From assembly GCA_963696405.1 (NCBI GenBank), contig CAVOJY010000006.1:434001-498000 (forward strand): DNA of 64,000 nucleotides, read 5' to 3'. Each line of letters begins with the position of its first letter. Position 1 is the first letter of the stretch. The translations under genes and the position numbers were made by a program. Source of the stretch: CAVOJY01 sp963696405. Lineage in GTDB: Bacteria > Chloroflexota > Limnocylindria > Limnocylindrales > CSP1-4. Of the stretch, positions 53,572 to 63,617 are shown one piece after another. The notes beneath the pieces are model-generated. The model made no database searches. It had not been told where the DNA came from and saw only the letters and a list, made by a program, of their open reading frames with translations.

Positions 53572-54405
53572 ATGCGGGTGGACGCGGTTTCGCGGGTAGA
53601 CCGATCGGTGCGGGAGGCGCGAGTGGTCACCGAGGCGCGGTTCTGTCGGCACTGCGGAACGCTGCGCGCTCCCGGCGCGCGGTTCTGCGAGGGATGCGGC
53701 GCTCCGTTCGCACCACCTGCCGCAGCCGGAGCCGAGTTCGCGGCCGGGCCCGATGCCGTTGGCAGAGCCGAGCCCTCCGTCGGTTCCGACGCCACCGAGT
53801 CGGGATCGTGGGCGGAACCGTCGCCCATTCCACCTCCTGTGGTGGCCCTGCCGGCTCCCGAGGCGCGGCCCTCGCCTCCGGGGGAGGGGCAGCGCCCGGG
53901 TGCTCCAGCCGCCCCGACCACACACCGCGGCCCGTCGCCGGGGCGGAGGCTCGCCAGGTCGCTCGACGCCACGGTGCGGACCGGCAGGCTCAGCGCGAGG
54001 CGGGTGTTCATGGCGCTGGGGGGCGCCCTCGCCGCAATCGGCGTCTACCTCCCGTGGCTCTCCGTGGGCGACGTCAGCGCGGACGGATCGAGCGTCGACT
54101 ACATGTTCGGCGGGCCGTGGACGAGCGTGGCCTTCCTCCTTGCCATCGCGGCCATCGGCATTGCGGTCGCCCGGATCGCGTTCGCCGCCGCCCCGGCCCG
54201 TCTCGAGAACGTCGCGGCCCTGGCCGGCCTGGCGATCTTCGCGATCGCGATCGCCCGCATGGGGCCCATGAGCGAGTACGTCGCGGGCGGCGTGACTCTC
54301 GGGTACGGTTGGTCCGCGATGCTGTGGGGAGGCGTCATCGTCTTTGCCACCGGCATCTACCCGGCGGCCCGTCGGCGCCTCCGGAGGACACGCCAGCCCC
54401 GGTGA
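53572..54405 (+). CDS. Zinc-ribbon membrane protein of unknown function
   Basis: A 277-residue protein. The N-terminal double-CxxC zinc ribbon (ARFCRHCGTLRAPGARFCEG then CGAPF) is followed by a ~100-residue Pro/Ala-rich linker and four hydrophobic segments (VFMALGGALAAIGVYLPWLS, VAFLLAIAAIGIAVARIAFA, VAALAGLAIFAIAIARMG, GWSAMLWGGVIVFATGIYP). The layout is common in actinobacterial and chloroflexal proteins of unknown role. It is convergent with the next gene, 10 bp apart. The start could be a later GTG near codon 18. Confidence 0.65.
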   Translation: MRVDAVSRVDRSVREARVVTEARFCRHCGTLRAPGARFCEGCGAPFAPPAAAGAEFAAGPDAVGRAEPSVGSDATESGSWAEPSPIPPPVVALPAPEARPSPPGEGQRPGAPAAPTTHRGPSPGRRLARSLDATVRTGRLSARRVFMALGGALAAIGVYLPWLSVGDVSADGSSVDYMFGGPWTSVAFLLAIAAIGIAVARIAFAAAPARLENVAALAGLAIFAIAIARMGPMSEYVAGGVTLGYGWSAMLWGGVIVFATGIYPAARRRLRRTRQPR

Positions 54406-54414
54406 CAGGGAGCC

Positions 54415-55887
54415 TCAGACTCGAGCGGGCTCAACCACGGTCGGCAGCGCACAGGACGGCGGGTTCCCGCACACGAACCGCTCGACGGGCCCGCCCGGCG
54501 CCGCCTGGACCACGCGCCAGAGGGCCGCAAACTCGCGCCCGCACACGTCACACAGCTTTCCCCCGGTCGGCCCGGTGGTCGGTGAGCCGACGGGAAGCGC
54601 TTCGGCGTCGGGCACGTCCGAAGAGGCCACCTTTGTGTTCGGGCCGGTGACCTCGTACCAGAATGGCTCGGCTTCGATGGTCCGCCGAAGGTCCGTTCCG
54701 CAGTCCGGGCAGTAGCCGAGAAGGGCTTCGCGCCGGAGCTCGCCGCAGGACGGGCAGTACGTCACGATCCCTTCCGTGGCACTCAGCCCCTGGCACCGCG
54801 GACAGACCCAGTCCGGATCCAGCCGGGCCAGCTTGAGAAGCGAGCCGACGAGCACGAACGGCTGGATCGTCGCCGCCGTCATGGTGGCGCCGACTCCGAC
54901 CATGGACTGCATCCGCCCGCTCCGCCTCATGAGCCGCGCGAGGTCCGGGTTCGTGACCTGCTCATGCCGGCAGGTCGTGCAGACGTGGATCGTGCGAACG
55001 GGGAGCGCCTCGCGGATGCGCACTTGCTCGTGAAGGAGCTCCATCGCCCGCTGCTCCGGCTCCGTGAGCGGGATCTCAACGATCGCCTCGGTCGCGGCGT
55101 TCAGGGCGGCCTCCACGTCCAGGTCAAGCTGCTCGATCGTGGCCTCGGTCTCGCGCGGCGCAGAACCCGGCTGCGCCTGTGCCAGCACGGCGACCGCCAG
55201 GTGCGCCTGGGTCTCGGCAAGCGTCATCTCGGCGGCACGCGCGCCGGCTCCGAAGCGGACGACATCCACGTTCCGCCAGGCCAGCGGCGTGGGATCTGTG
55301 CTGGGGCCGTCGAGGACGCCGGCTGCCCGGTCAATGGCGGCGCCCTGGATACGGCTGCCGGCCCGGCGAAGCGTTTCGAGCGGGCCGAAGGTACCGACCG
55401 CGTTCCAGAAACGGGGCTCGGGGAAGCCAGCGGCGGCCGCGACCGGGTCGAGCCGCGCCATGGCCGAGTCCAGGCCGCTGCGGACCTCCTCGAAGACCTG
55501 GCGAAACGCCCAGTCCACGCCGACGGTGATGCCGAACAGGGTGACCGCGCCCCAGGCGTCCTGCAGCCGGCAGACCACGCGCGTGCGGGTGGCTCCCTCC
55601 GCGGTATCCGGCGCTGCAGTGGCCGGCATGGACCCCAGGGCGTCCGAGTCGCCTGCCCCTGCCCCAGCGCCGGCGTGCTCAAGGCGGAGGATCGCCGTCA
55701 CCGGGAGGCGACGCGGCCTTGTCGCGAGGAGCGAGGAACGCCGGGAACCGCGACGCCCCTCGAGCAGGGCCAGCTGCTCGCTCGTGATCCGGAAGCCGAG
55801 TTCGCGAAGGGTCGTCGCCAGCGTGTTCCTCGCCTGCCACGAGGGCGCGGAGACAACACGCTCGAAGTCGTATCCGATAGTCGCCAT
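54415..55887 (-). CDS. Multi-zinc-ribbon protein of unknown function
   Basis: A 490-residue protein starting MATIGYDFERVVSAPSWQAR. The N-terminal half is a predicted soluble domain; the middle holds a short hydrophobic segment (VGVGATMTAATIQPFVLVGS). The C-terminal 200 residues carry a series of CxxC pairs: CTTCRH, CPRCQG, CPSCGE, CPDCGT, CDVCGR and a later CGNPPSC. That makes three or more zinc ribbons. No family recognised. Possibly a nucleic-acid or protein-binding scaffold. Long minus-strand frame fully intact. Confidence 0.6.
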   Translation of the reverse strand: MATIGYDFERVVSAPSWQARNTLATTLRELGFRITSEQLALLEGRRGSRRSSLLATRPRRLPVTAILRLEHAGAGAGAGDSDALGSMPATAAPDTAEGATRTRVVCRLQDAWGAVTLFGITVGVDWAFRQVFEEVRSGLDSAMARLDPVAAAAGFPEPRFWNAVGTFGPLETLRRAGSRIQGAAIDRAAGVLDGPSTDPTPLAWRNVDVVRFGAGARAAEMTLAETQAHLAVAVLAQAQPGSAPRETEATIEQLDLDVEAALNAATEAIVEIPLTEPEQRAMELLHEQVRIREALPVRTIHVCTTCRHEQVTNPDLARLMRRSGRMQSMVGVGATMTAATIQPFVLVGSLLKLARLDPDWVCPRCQGLSATEGIVTYCPSCGELRREALLGYCPDCGTDLRRTIEAEPFWYEVTGPNTKVASSDVPDAEALPVGSPTTGPTGGKLCDVCGREFAALWRVVQAAPGGPVERFVCGNPPSCALPTVVEPARV

Positions 55888-56062
55888 ACGTAACCCGCGT
55901 CCGTTCCCGGCTTTCACCCGGGCTGTCCGGGCCACGGCGGTCCTCCCCCGCGGCCGGCGGACAGACAGCTCGATTCTAGTGCCCGCGAAACGCAGTCCGG
56001 GTGCCGTCGAGGCGTGCTCTTGCGCCCAGGTGCCGGGCGCTGTGCGCGCCGGTGATGGGAGA

Positions 56063-56476
56063 TCAGCGGTGGCCGGGAGCGCGCCGCCGTCCGGCCTCGA
56101 TCGAGCGGATCTGCGTCTCGTCGATGCCGAAGTAATGGGCGACCTCATGGAGGACGGTGCCCTGCACGGCCTGCGCCCGCGCGGCCCGGTCCCGGTACAT
56201 CAGCTCGTGCGGCCGGCGGAAGATCGTGATCTTCGAGGCATGGGGCGCGCCGCTCGCACCCCACGCCGTGCGCGGCACGCCCTGGTACAGCCCGAACAGG
56301 AGCTGACCCGGCGGCGCCTGGCCGGGCCGGGGATCATCCTCGATGACGATCGCGACGCCGCCAAGGTGGGCCGAGAACGGTTTCGGGATGGCGGCCACCG
56401 CCTCGTCCACGAGCGCCTCGAAATCCGCACGCGCCTGCTCCTCGAGATCGTGCTCCGGGTCGGGAACGTGGCTCAT
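56063..56476 (-). CDS. Small zincin metallopeptidase
   Basis: A 137-residue protein with the zincin motif HEVAHYFGIDE (HExxHxxGxxE-like) near the C-terminus. The family of minimal metallopeptidases is conserved in actinobacteria and Chloroflexi with unknown substrates. Its start overlaps the DinB gene stop by 4 bp (ATGA), so they form one operon. No signal peptide. Confidence 0.8.
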   Translation of the reverse strand: MSHVPDPEHDLEEQARADFEALVDEAVAAIPKPFSAHLGGVAIVIEDDPRPGQAPPGQLLFGLYQGVPRTAWGASGAPHASKITIFRRPHELMYRDRAARAQAVQGTVLHEVAHYFGIDETQIRSIEAGRRRAPGHR

Positions 56477-57054
56477 GCCACGCCGCTGCGGTGACGGTCG
56501 GGGTTCCCGTCAATCGCGCCAGCCCTTGTCAGGGCCGCGTCGTGGTCGGCGAACGCCGGGCGCCACGGCCCCGACCCCTCGATGAACGGCTGCATGACGG
56601 CACGCTCCGCCTGGACCGTATGCATGAGGTCGTGGCCGGCGAGGTACCGGAGCATCAGGGCCAGCGTCACCGGACCGTGTCGGGGGTGGCGCGCGGTGCG
56701 GGACAGGTCGTCCACGGCGAGACGGTCCACGGTCTGCAGGACCTCCGACCGAAGCCCGGCAAACCGCGTCGCCAGCTCGCGGGCCAACCGCCCGGCCTCT
56801 GCGGTCGACCCGGGCGTCTGCCACCGGGCAGCCGGGTGCGACGGGTCGAAATCCTGTCCGGCCAGGAGCGCCTCGATCCGGGGCAGCACCACCAGCTCCT
56901 CGTTGTCCACGAGGTGCTGCAGGCACTCGAGCGCCGACCATTCGCCAGGCGCCGGTGAACGGGCGAGCAGGTCGGCCGCGACGGTGTCGGCCAGGCTTGC
57001 CCAGCGCGCCGGCGTCGTCACGAGAATGGCCCGGGCATCGCGAAGCTCGTCCAC
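56473..57054 (-). CDS. DinB-family four-helix protein
   Basis: A 193-residue DinB/YfiT-like protein, GTG start at 57054. The metal-site histidines sit in PGEWSALECLQHLVDNEELV and MLRYLAGHDLMHTVQ. DinB proteins bind a metal with three His and act as thiol- or bacillithiol-dependent transferases in some cases. Overlaps the metallopeptidase gene downstream by 4 bp. Confidence 0.8.
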   Translation of the reverse strand: MDELRDARAILVTTPARWASLADTVAADLLARSPAPGEWSALECLQHLVDNEELVVLPRIEALLAGQDFDPSHPAARWQTPGSTAEAGRLARELATRFAGLRSEVLQTVDRLAVDDLSRTARHPRHGPVTLALMLRYLAGHDLMHTVQAERAVMQPFIEGSGPWRPAFADHDAALTRAGAIDGNPDRHRSGVA

Positions 57055-57067
57055 CGTTCCTCCGTCC

Positions 57068-57467
57068 CTACGGCGGGTCGTCGACCCGCTCGAACGTCCC
57101 GGGCAGGGCCTCGTACCGCGGCGTGAACGTGTCCATCCACGCGTCGTCCGGCTCGAGTCGAGTGAACGTCGCCTGCCACTCCTGGATCGCCGGGCGGGCG
57201 GTCCACAGGTGATGCGCCAGGTCCTGCAGGGCGGCCGCGGGCGTGTCGCCACGTCCCTCGAAGCGCGCCGGGAGCAGGCCGCAGGCGATCGCCCGGTACC
57301 AGTCCCGGCCGGTGCCGAACGGTCCGCTCATCTCGATCCAGGTCGAATTCGCGGTCCGACAGCGCGTCCAGGGCGTCGACCCAGGCCGCGTCGAGGCTCC
57401 CGCCGGCCGCAGCCGCCCGGACGCCTGATCCTCCCTGCCACCCTCCCGCCCCGCGATCGCCGTGCAT
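57068..57467 (-). pseudogene. Hypothetical protein with a frameshift
   Basis: Two frames join to a ~132-residue protein: an N-terminal part (GGSLDAAWVDALDALSDREF) and a C-terminal part (GPFGTGRDWYRAIACGLLPA, LQDLAHHLWTARPAIQEWQA). The break is near 57345. No family recognised. It lies 13 bp upstream of the DinB gene start and 10 bp after the aldolase gene, all on one strand. Confidence 0.45.
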
Positions 57468-57477
57468 CTCGCTATCC

Positions 57478-58567
57478 TCAGACAATCCTGCGCCGTCCGT
57501 CCACCGCCCAGCGCCGGAGACCCTCCGCCGGGCTCCAGGCGTACATCGCGTCGTGGATGTTGATCGTCGGGTCGATGTGGGATGGGACCAGGAGGACCAG
57601 GTCGCCCACGTCGAGCGTGACGCCGGGGGCGACGCGCAGGCGGGCGTGCTCGTCGGCCAGCCCGATCACGGTCACCCCGGGGGTCGTGCAGAGCGGCATC
57701 CCGGACTCGGCCGACATCGCCTTCAGCCCACCGTTCAGCACCCCCGTGTCGGGCGCCCGCCGGCTGACCACGCGGGTGGCGCAGAAGAGCGCGTACTCGA
57801 ACGGCAACCCCAGCCGCCCGTACGAGGAATCCATGAGCACGTACGACCCGGCCTGGACCTCGTTGTAGACGCCCGTCTGGCCGGTGAGGTCCCAGGTACC
57901 GGTCCCGCCCCCCGAAACGATCGGGCACGGGAACCCCGCCCGCTCGAGGCGCTCCTTCTCGTGCCGCACCTGCCGAGCGGCCTGCCAGACGAGCGTCCGG
58001 CGGATCTCGCGGTCGTCGCGGCTCTGCACGTGTCCCTCGTACGCGTGGATCCCGCGGAACGCCAGGCCGGGGGCCGCGTCGATTGCCTGCGCGACGGGGA
58101 TCAGCCGGTCGCTGTCCACGGGAAGCCCACAACGCCCGATGCCGATGTCCAGCTCGACCAGGACGCCGATCTCCACGCCGTGGCGAGCTGCGACCTCCGC
58201 CAGGAGCGCCACGTGCCGCTCGTGATCGACGCAGGTCATGACGGTGGCCTTCCGCGCAGCGGCTGCCAGTGCATCCAGCGCGGCCGGCTCGGTCGTCTCG
58301 TTCGCGACGAGGATGTCCTCGATGCCCGCGTCCGCAAGGACGGCCGCCTCGTACGGCGTCTGGCAGGTGACGCCCGACGCATCCGCCCGCGGCCAGCTGC
58401 CGCCGCATCAACTCGGTGCACTTGTGGGCCTTGAAGTGGGGGCGCAGCCTGGCCGGGCCGTCGCGGAACAGCGCGGCCGCGATAGCGATATTGCGCTCGG
58501 CCGCCTCGATGTCGACGACCAGGCAGGGCGTTGGCAGCTGGGCGAGGATCTCGGCGGGCAGGCTCAT
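57478..58567 (-). pseudogene. D-threonine aldolase/DSD1-family PLP enzyme with one frameshift
   Basis: MSLPAEILAQLPTPCLVVDI and LRPHFKAHKCTELM (PLP lysine) open an alanine-racemase-like barrel. After a shift near 58385 the frame continues TCQTPYEAAVLADAGI-like, then VLVELDIGIGRCGLPVDS, GIHAYEGHVQSRDD, VSGGGTGTWDLTGQTGVYNE and the C-terminal LLVPSHIDPTINIHD carrying the His/Asp metal ligands. The family cleaves D-threonine or D-serine-like 3-hydroxyamino acids. Corrected length ~362. One base restores it, so a sequence error is likely. Confidence 0.7.
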
Positions 58568-58671
58568 GCGGCTCTCCATCGAGTGGCGTCGGTGACCGGG
58601 ACCGGGTGGGCGGCGGCGTCCAGCGGATTGTCGCCGTTCCTCGCGTGGCGCGCCTGTATCCTCGCACCGGG

Positions 58672-59492
58672 ATGGTCGAAACTCCAGTCCTGCCGCGGGC
58701 TCAACGCGGTCGTCACCGGCGCGTCCAGCGGCATCGGCGAGGCCATCGCTCGGCGCCTCGCACGCGAGGGTGCCCGCGTCGCTCTCGTCGCCAGGCGCGC
58801 GGACCGGCTCGAGGCCGTCGCGGCGGACGATCGGCCGAGCTGGAGGCGAGGCCATCGCGATCCCCTGCGACGTGGCCGACCGGGAGCGGGTGGCGGCGGC
58901 GGCGCGCGAGGCGGTCGAGCGCCTGGGAGGGCCATCGATATCCTCGTCAACAGCGCCGGTTACGGCCGGCACCGCCGCTTCCTCGACTGGGACCTCGACG
59001 ACATCGAGGCCATGAACCGGGTGAACTACCTGGGGAGCGTGTACTGGACGAAGGCGCTCCTGCCCGGCATGGTCGGAACGGCGGCGCGGCTGGGTCGTCT
59101 TCGTGTCGTCGGTGGCGGGCAAGATCGGGGTGCCCGGCGAGACGGCCTACGCCGCGACGAAGTTCGCCCTCGTCGGGTTCGCGGAGGCGCTGTCGTTCGA
59201 GGTGGAGCGCGCGGGCGTCCACGTCATGACCGTCTGCCCGGGCACGGTGGACACCGACTTCTACGACGAGGCGATGCGGGCGACGATTCCCCCGCCGGGA
59301 CGCCGCACGATGATCGGTCCAGACGAAGTTGCGGATGCCGTGCTGCGTGGGCTGGCCCGCGGAGCGCACGAGATCACTGTCCCGAGGAGGCTCGCCGTAG
59401 GGTACGTGGCGCGCGCCCTGGCTCCCGGCTTCCTCCGCTGGGGGGTGCGCCGGTCCACGATGAGGCGACGCCGGCCGGGACGGAACGCGTGA
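58672..59492 (+). pseudogene. Short-chain dehydrogenase/reductase, several frameshifts
   Basis: Pieces from three frames rebuild an SDR: GLNAVVTGASSGIGEAIARR (cofactor loop), EAIAIPCDVADRERVAAAAR, IDILVNSAGYGRHRRFLDWD, VFVSSVAGKIGVPGETAYAA with TKFAL (catalytic Tyr and Lys), and VMTVCPGTVDTDFYDEAMRA. Shifts are needed near 58690, 58835, 58930 and 59085. Substrate unknown. The stop overlaps the start of the amine oxidase gene (GTGA). Confidence 0.65.
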
Positions 59493-60817
59493 CCGACGTC
59501 CTCGTCATCGGAGCCGGGACCGCCGGCCTTGCCGCTGCGCGCGAGCTGATGCGACGTGGAATTCGACGTGGATGTGCTCGAGGCGCGCGAGCGCATCGGC
59601 GGCCGCATCCACACGATCCGCGACGTCTGCGGCGTGCCGGTCGAGGCGGGGGCCGAGTTCATCCACGGCGTCCACGCGGCGACCTGGCCCGACGTCGCGC
59701 GCGCCGGGCTGACGACCCGTCCCTGCCCGAACACGACCGACTCCATGTTCGATCTCGGCTACGGCGCCCGGTGGCTCCCGCTTGTCCTGGCGCACCCGAC
59801 GGCCGTGCGGCACCGACCTTCACGATCCGCGGCACAGGATCGGCGCCCGCGGCGGGCGCTTCGGCGGATCTGTCCGCTCGCGAGTTCGTGGAACGAGCCG
59901 GGTACCGCGGCCGGGCCCGGACGCTGGCGGCGATGGTCCTCACGGCCCACCTGCCGGGAAGCCTCGACGAGATCGGGGTGGTCGGCCTCGTCGAGGACGG
60001 GGTGCTGAAGCTCGAGCGAGGCCGGAACCTCCGGATCGCCGAGGGGTACGGCCGGCTGGTCGAGCACATAGCGACGGACTGTTCCAGTGGAGCGCGGGTT
60101 CATCGTCGAGTCCGTCGCATGGGGGACCGACAGGGTGCGCGTCCGGGCGACGGATGGGCGCGAGCGCGTGGCGAGCGCGGCCGTCTGCACGCTGCCGGTC
60201 GGCGTGCTCCAGTCGGGCGCGGTGCGGTTCTTGCCCGACCTGCCGGAACTCGAAACTGGCGGCGCTGGGGTCGATGGTCATGGGGCCGGTGAGCAAGATC
60301 GTCCTCGCCTTCGAGGACGCGTTTCTGGCCGCGCCGGCTGGCCACGCTCGCGTGCGGGGTCGGCCCCGTGACGCTGTACTGGCCGGTGTCCTACCGCGTG
60401 CCCGCGAGCGCCGGCGGCGGCGCCGAGCCGCCCGCGGTCCTGACCGCCTATGCCACCGGCCCGCGCGCCGCGGCGCTGGGGAAGATCTCCGACGATCAAG
60501 CCGTGGCAACGGTGCTGGCCCACCTGGGCCGGCTGTTCCCCCGGGCCGCACCCCGGCTGACCGGCCACCGGCGGATCGACTGGGCGGCCGACCCGTACAG
60601 CCGTGGCGGTTACACGTTCCTTCGGCCGGGCGGGACGGGCGCCCGGGCGCGCCTCGCTGCCGCCGACACGGGCGCGCTCTTCTGGGCGGGCGACGCGAGC
60701 GCGACGCGCGGGATCGCCGCCACGGTCGAGGGCGCCTTCACCAGCGGCCTCCGGGCGGCGGCGGAGGCCGGGTCGTTCCTGTCGGGAGGGCGGGGAGCGC
60801 GCTACTTCACGTCGTAG
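59489..60817 (+). pseudogene. FAD-dependent amine oxidase, several frameshifts
   Basis: Joined frames give a flavin amine oxidase: VTDVLVIGAGTAGLAAAREL (FAD Rossmann), LEARERIGGRIHTIRD, GAEFIHGVHAATWPDV, LRIAEGYGRLVEHIA, MGPVSKIVLAFEDAFLAA, and C-terminal GGYTFLRPGGTG and LFWAGDASATRGIAATVEGA with the FAD-binding tail. Breaks lie near 59567, 59800, 60082, 60255 and 60345. Family members oxidise amines or polyamines. GTG 59489 overlaps the SDR stop. The end at 60817 overlaps the convergent protease gene by 16 bp. Confidence 0.65.
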
Positions 60818-63477
60818 CGCTGGACCGGACTGAGAGCGCTGGCCTCGTTCACGAGGGTCCTGTTCGCGACCACCCGGACCTGCCACTGTCCAGCCGTCGT
60901 GAACTTCCAGGTCAGCTTCGCGACGCCCGACGCGCTCGCGTATCGATCCTTGCGGGCCGCGAGCCTCCAGGAGCTCCCGACCTTCCGGTAGATGAAGAAG
61001 CTGACCTTCGCCTTCGGGTTCTCCCATGCCGGCCTGACCGTGGCCGTGAACGTCACGCTCGTCCCCCTCTTCACTACCTTCGTCTTGCCCGCGTTCGACG
61101 GCTTGAGGGTGATCGTCTGGGCAACGGTGACGCGGACTGGTTCGCTGATGGACGCGGAGAGGCCCGGCGCCCCCGGGAAGACGGCACGCCAGTAGCTCGT
61201 GAACGCCGGACGACCGATGATGGCCCCGATGCCCGCCGTGTCGAGCGGCGCCCCGCCGAGCAGGTCCCAACCGACCCCGTCCCACGAGTACTGGATCTCG
61301 ACCAGCTGGCCGGCCACGGCGACACCGCCCGAGGCCACCTGGACACCGAAGGTGACGCCCTGGCCGTACCGGATAGACGTGGAACTCGCCGAGATGATGG
61401 TCGCCGGCGCGAGAGCTACGCTCGTGCCAACCGAGAAGGGTTGCGTCGTCGCCTCGGCGGCGTCCGGCGAAATCGCCACCAGCGTGTAGCCGTTGCCGGG
61501 CGCCGTGATGAAGCAGCCGCTGAACGTGGCGACTCCGGCGGTCGCCTGGGCCCAGGTTCCTCCCGTGCAGCTCAGGCCTCCGCCGCCGCCGTTCGTGCCG
61601 ATCGCAAGCTCGACCCAGATATCGCTTCCGGGCCCGGAGGTCACCGGCTGGCCCTGGTCATTCGTCACCTTCACGATGGGCTGCAGCGGCAGCGCCGCTC
61701 CCGCGTTGCCCCCGACCGGCTGCTGCTGGAACGCTAGCTCGAGCGGGGGTGGAGGGGCCGGAGGCTCGCCCGGCCCGCCCGTTGGTGGCGCGCCCAGGTT
61801 CAGGCGCCCCGCCCCGAACGTGTTGTTCGGTACGGGCGACCCGAGCGGCGTCGCATGCGACTTCAGCCAGGCTGCAACCTGCTGCGGCGTGAAGGTCGGG
61901 TTCGCCTGCACCACCAGTGCTGCGGCGCCACTCACAAACGGCGCCGACTGGCTGGTCCCACAGAACCCCCCTGGCTCGGTGGCAGTCGTCGCGCAGTCCC
62001 CTGCCACGAGATCGGGCTTGACCCTCCCGTCCACCGTGGGCCCGCGCGAGCTGTAGGGCTCGATGACGTTGGGGCTCGCGACATCGACGGCCCCCACCGC
62101 GAGCATCCCCGCGTTCCGGCTGTCGGGGCCGCTGGGGAGGGTGCCGTCGGGAACCCGGTACTGGAGGTCGGCCTCGTACACCAGCACCTGCATCCTGGAG
62201 GTCGGTTGACCTGCCGCCCGGCGCACCGAGATGTCATAGGTCCCGGTAAGGGGCGCTTCGAAGGAGAAGAACTCGGTTGGGTTTGCGGCCGCGGGCTGCG
62301 GGTCGTCTCCGCACGCAAGCGGATCGACGCCGTCCGCCTCGTAGATGCACACGTCGTAGTCGTTTGAAGAGGCGCCCCATGGGTCTGCCCACCGGAGGGC
62401 GACGCCGATGGTGTCGCCCGACCGGAGCTGAACCCGGTTCGACTCGTCGCTGCCGCTGAACTCGAGCCACCGATCGCCGTCACCGTCGAGCCAGGGACCG
62501 GCCCAGCCACTCAGGCCGTGGTTGCCGGCACTGTTGACCCAGAGCGCGCCACCGGCGACGGCCCGGTCGATCGTCGCGTAGATGGAGTCGGGACGGGGAC
62601 TGGTGCCGTCGCCGGGTCCATGGAATTTCTGGTACGCCCACGACGCGTTGATGATGCGGACCCCGTTTGCGGTCATCCATTCGACCGTGGCCCGGTCATC
62701 GAGGGACGAGACGGGGTTCGCAACGTACAGCTCGGCACCGACGGCCGTGGAGAAGGCCGACTCCGCTACGGCAGTACCGTGGCTGGAGTCCCTCTCGCAG
62801 GCCGACAGGGAGTCGGAGAACGTGCCCGCTGCGGAATAGCAGCGTCCATGGACCTGGGCCGGCAGCGATGACCCGAGGCGCGTGGACAGGCCCACGAACC
62901 CGCTGTCGATGATCCCGATCTTCACGCCCGCGCCGGTGAAGCCCGAGGCCGTCCACGCCGGCGCGCCGTGCAGGGCCGCTGCATCCGCAAGGGTCGCGTG
63001 GGCGGCCCGCCCGCCGATGGGTTCCACCGACCGGATCCCGACCAGGCGCGCCAGATCCGCCAGCGCCGCGACCGGCACATACGCCTCGATGATCGGGTCG
63101 AGCCGGTTCGCAAGGTCGCCACCCAGCGATCGGACAGCTTCGACGACGTCGTCACCGCGTCCCGGCTCCGCGGTGATCGAGATGGCCACGCGGGTGCCAG
63201 TCGGCCCTGCGTCGGTGATCATCCCGGCGAGCGACGCCCCGCTCCCTGCGGCCGTGCCCCGCCGGCCGTCGGTCGCCGCCTCGGCCGCCGCCTCGGCCGC
63301 GACGCCGGCCAGGCCCCCGTGCAGGACACGTGCAAGCTCAGCGGGTGGGCGGGGGAGTGTATGCCTCACCCGGTCAGGCTCGCGGGCAACCACGGGCTGC
63401 GGGATGACAACGGAGAGCAGCAGCACGGCAGCGGCAGACATCGCCGCCAGTCGCGCGACCGAGCCGGAGTGGGACAT
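60802..63477 (-). CDS. Secreted S8 subtilisin-like protease
   Basis: About 891 residues from ATG 63477 (GGGAGG upstream). Signal peptide (AAMSAAAVLLLSVVIPQPVV), a propeptide-like region, then the protease: Asp in KIGIIDSGFVG, His in DSSHGTAVAES, Asn in WVNSAGNHG, Ser in CGTSQSAPFVSGAAAL. A pre-peptidase-like beta domain (FEAPLTGTYDISVRRA) is inserted before the Ser. The C-terminal ~300 residues form Ig/beta-sandwich repeats with Pro- and Gly-rich linkers. The fold resembles the large subtilase at 18062-22939 but the arms are unrelated. Probably extracellular. Confidence 0.88.
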   Translation of the reverse strand: MSHSGSVARLAAMSAAAVLLLSVVIPQPVVAREPDRVRHTLPRPPAELARVLHGGLAGVAAEAAAEAATDGRRGTAAGSGASLAGMITDAGPTGTRVAISITAEPGRGDDVVEAVRSLGGDLANRLDPIIEAYVPVAALADLARLVGIRSVEPIGGRAAHATLADAAALHGAPAWTASGFTGAGVKIGIIDSGFVGLSTRLGSSLPAQVHGRCYSAAGTFSDSLSACERDSSHGTAVAESAFSTAVGAELYVANPVSSLDDRATVEWMTANGVRIINASWAYQKFHGPGDGTSPRPDSIYATIDRAVAGGALWVNSAGNHGLSGWAGPWLDGDGDRWLEFSGSDESNRVQLRSGDTIGVALRWADPWGASSNDYDVCIYEADGVDPLACGDDPQPAAANPTEFFSFEAPLTGTYDISVRRAAGQPTSRMQVLVYEADLQYRVPDGTLPSGPDSRNAGMLAVGAVDVASPNVIEPYSSRGPTVDGRVKPDLVAGDCATTATEPGGFCGTSQSAPFVSGAAALVVQANPTFTPQQVAAWLKSHATPLGSPVPNNTFGAGRLNLGAPPTGGPGEPPAPPPPLELAFQQQPVGGNAGAALPLQPIVKVTNDQGQPVTSGPGSDIWVELAIGTNGGGGGLSCTGGTWAQATAGVATFSGCFITAPGNGYTLVAISPDAAEATTQPFSVGTSVALAPATIISASSTSIRYGQGVTFGVQVASGGVAVAGQLVEIQYSWDGVGWDLLGGAPLDTAGIGAIIGRPAFTSYWRAVFPGAPGLSASISEPVRVTVAQTITLKPSNAGKTKVVKRGTSVTFTATVRPAWENPKAKVSFFIYRKVGSSWRLAARKDRYASASGVAKLTWKFTTAGQWQVRVVANRTLVNEASALSPVQRYDVK

Positions 63478-63617
63478 GCTCTGCCTCCCTGACTGCGGGC
63501 AACGGGCAAGCCGTGCCGAGCCAGCATAGGTGGACGACCCAGCTCGAAGAAGTGCTGTTGGACCTGCTGCCGACGACGCTGCAGCCGGGCGGACCATCCC
63601 GTGGGCCGTGGCCGGAC

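Noticed and set aside
59782..61737. 651-codon plus-strand frame spanning the amine oxidase and the S8 protease end
   Set aside because: A mixture of one true amine oxidase segment with out-of-frame and antisense sequence.
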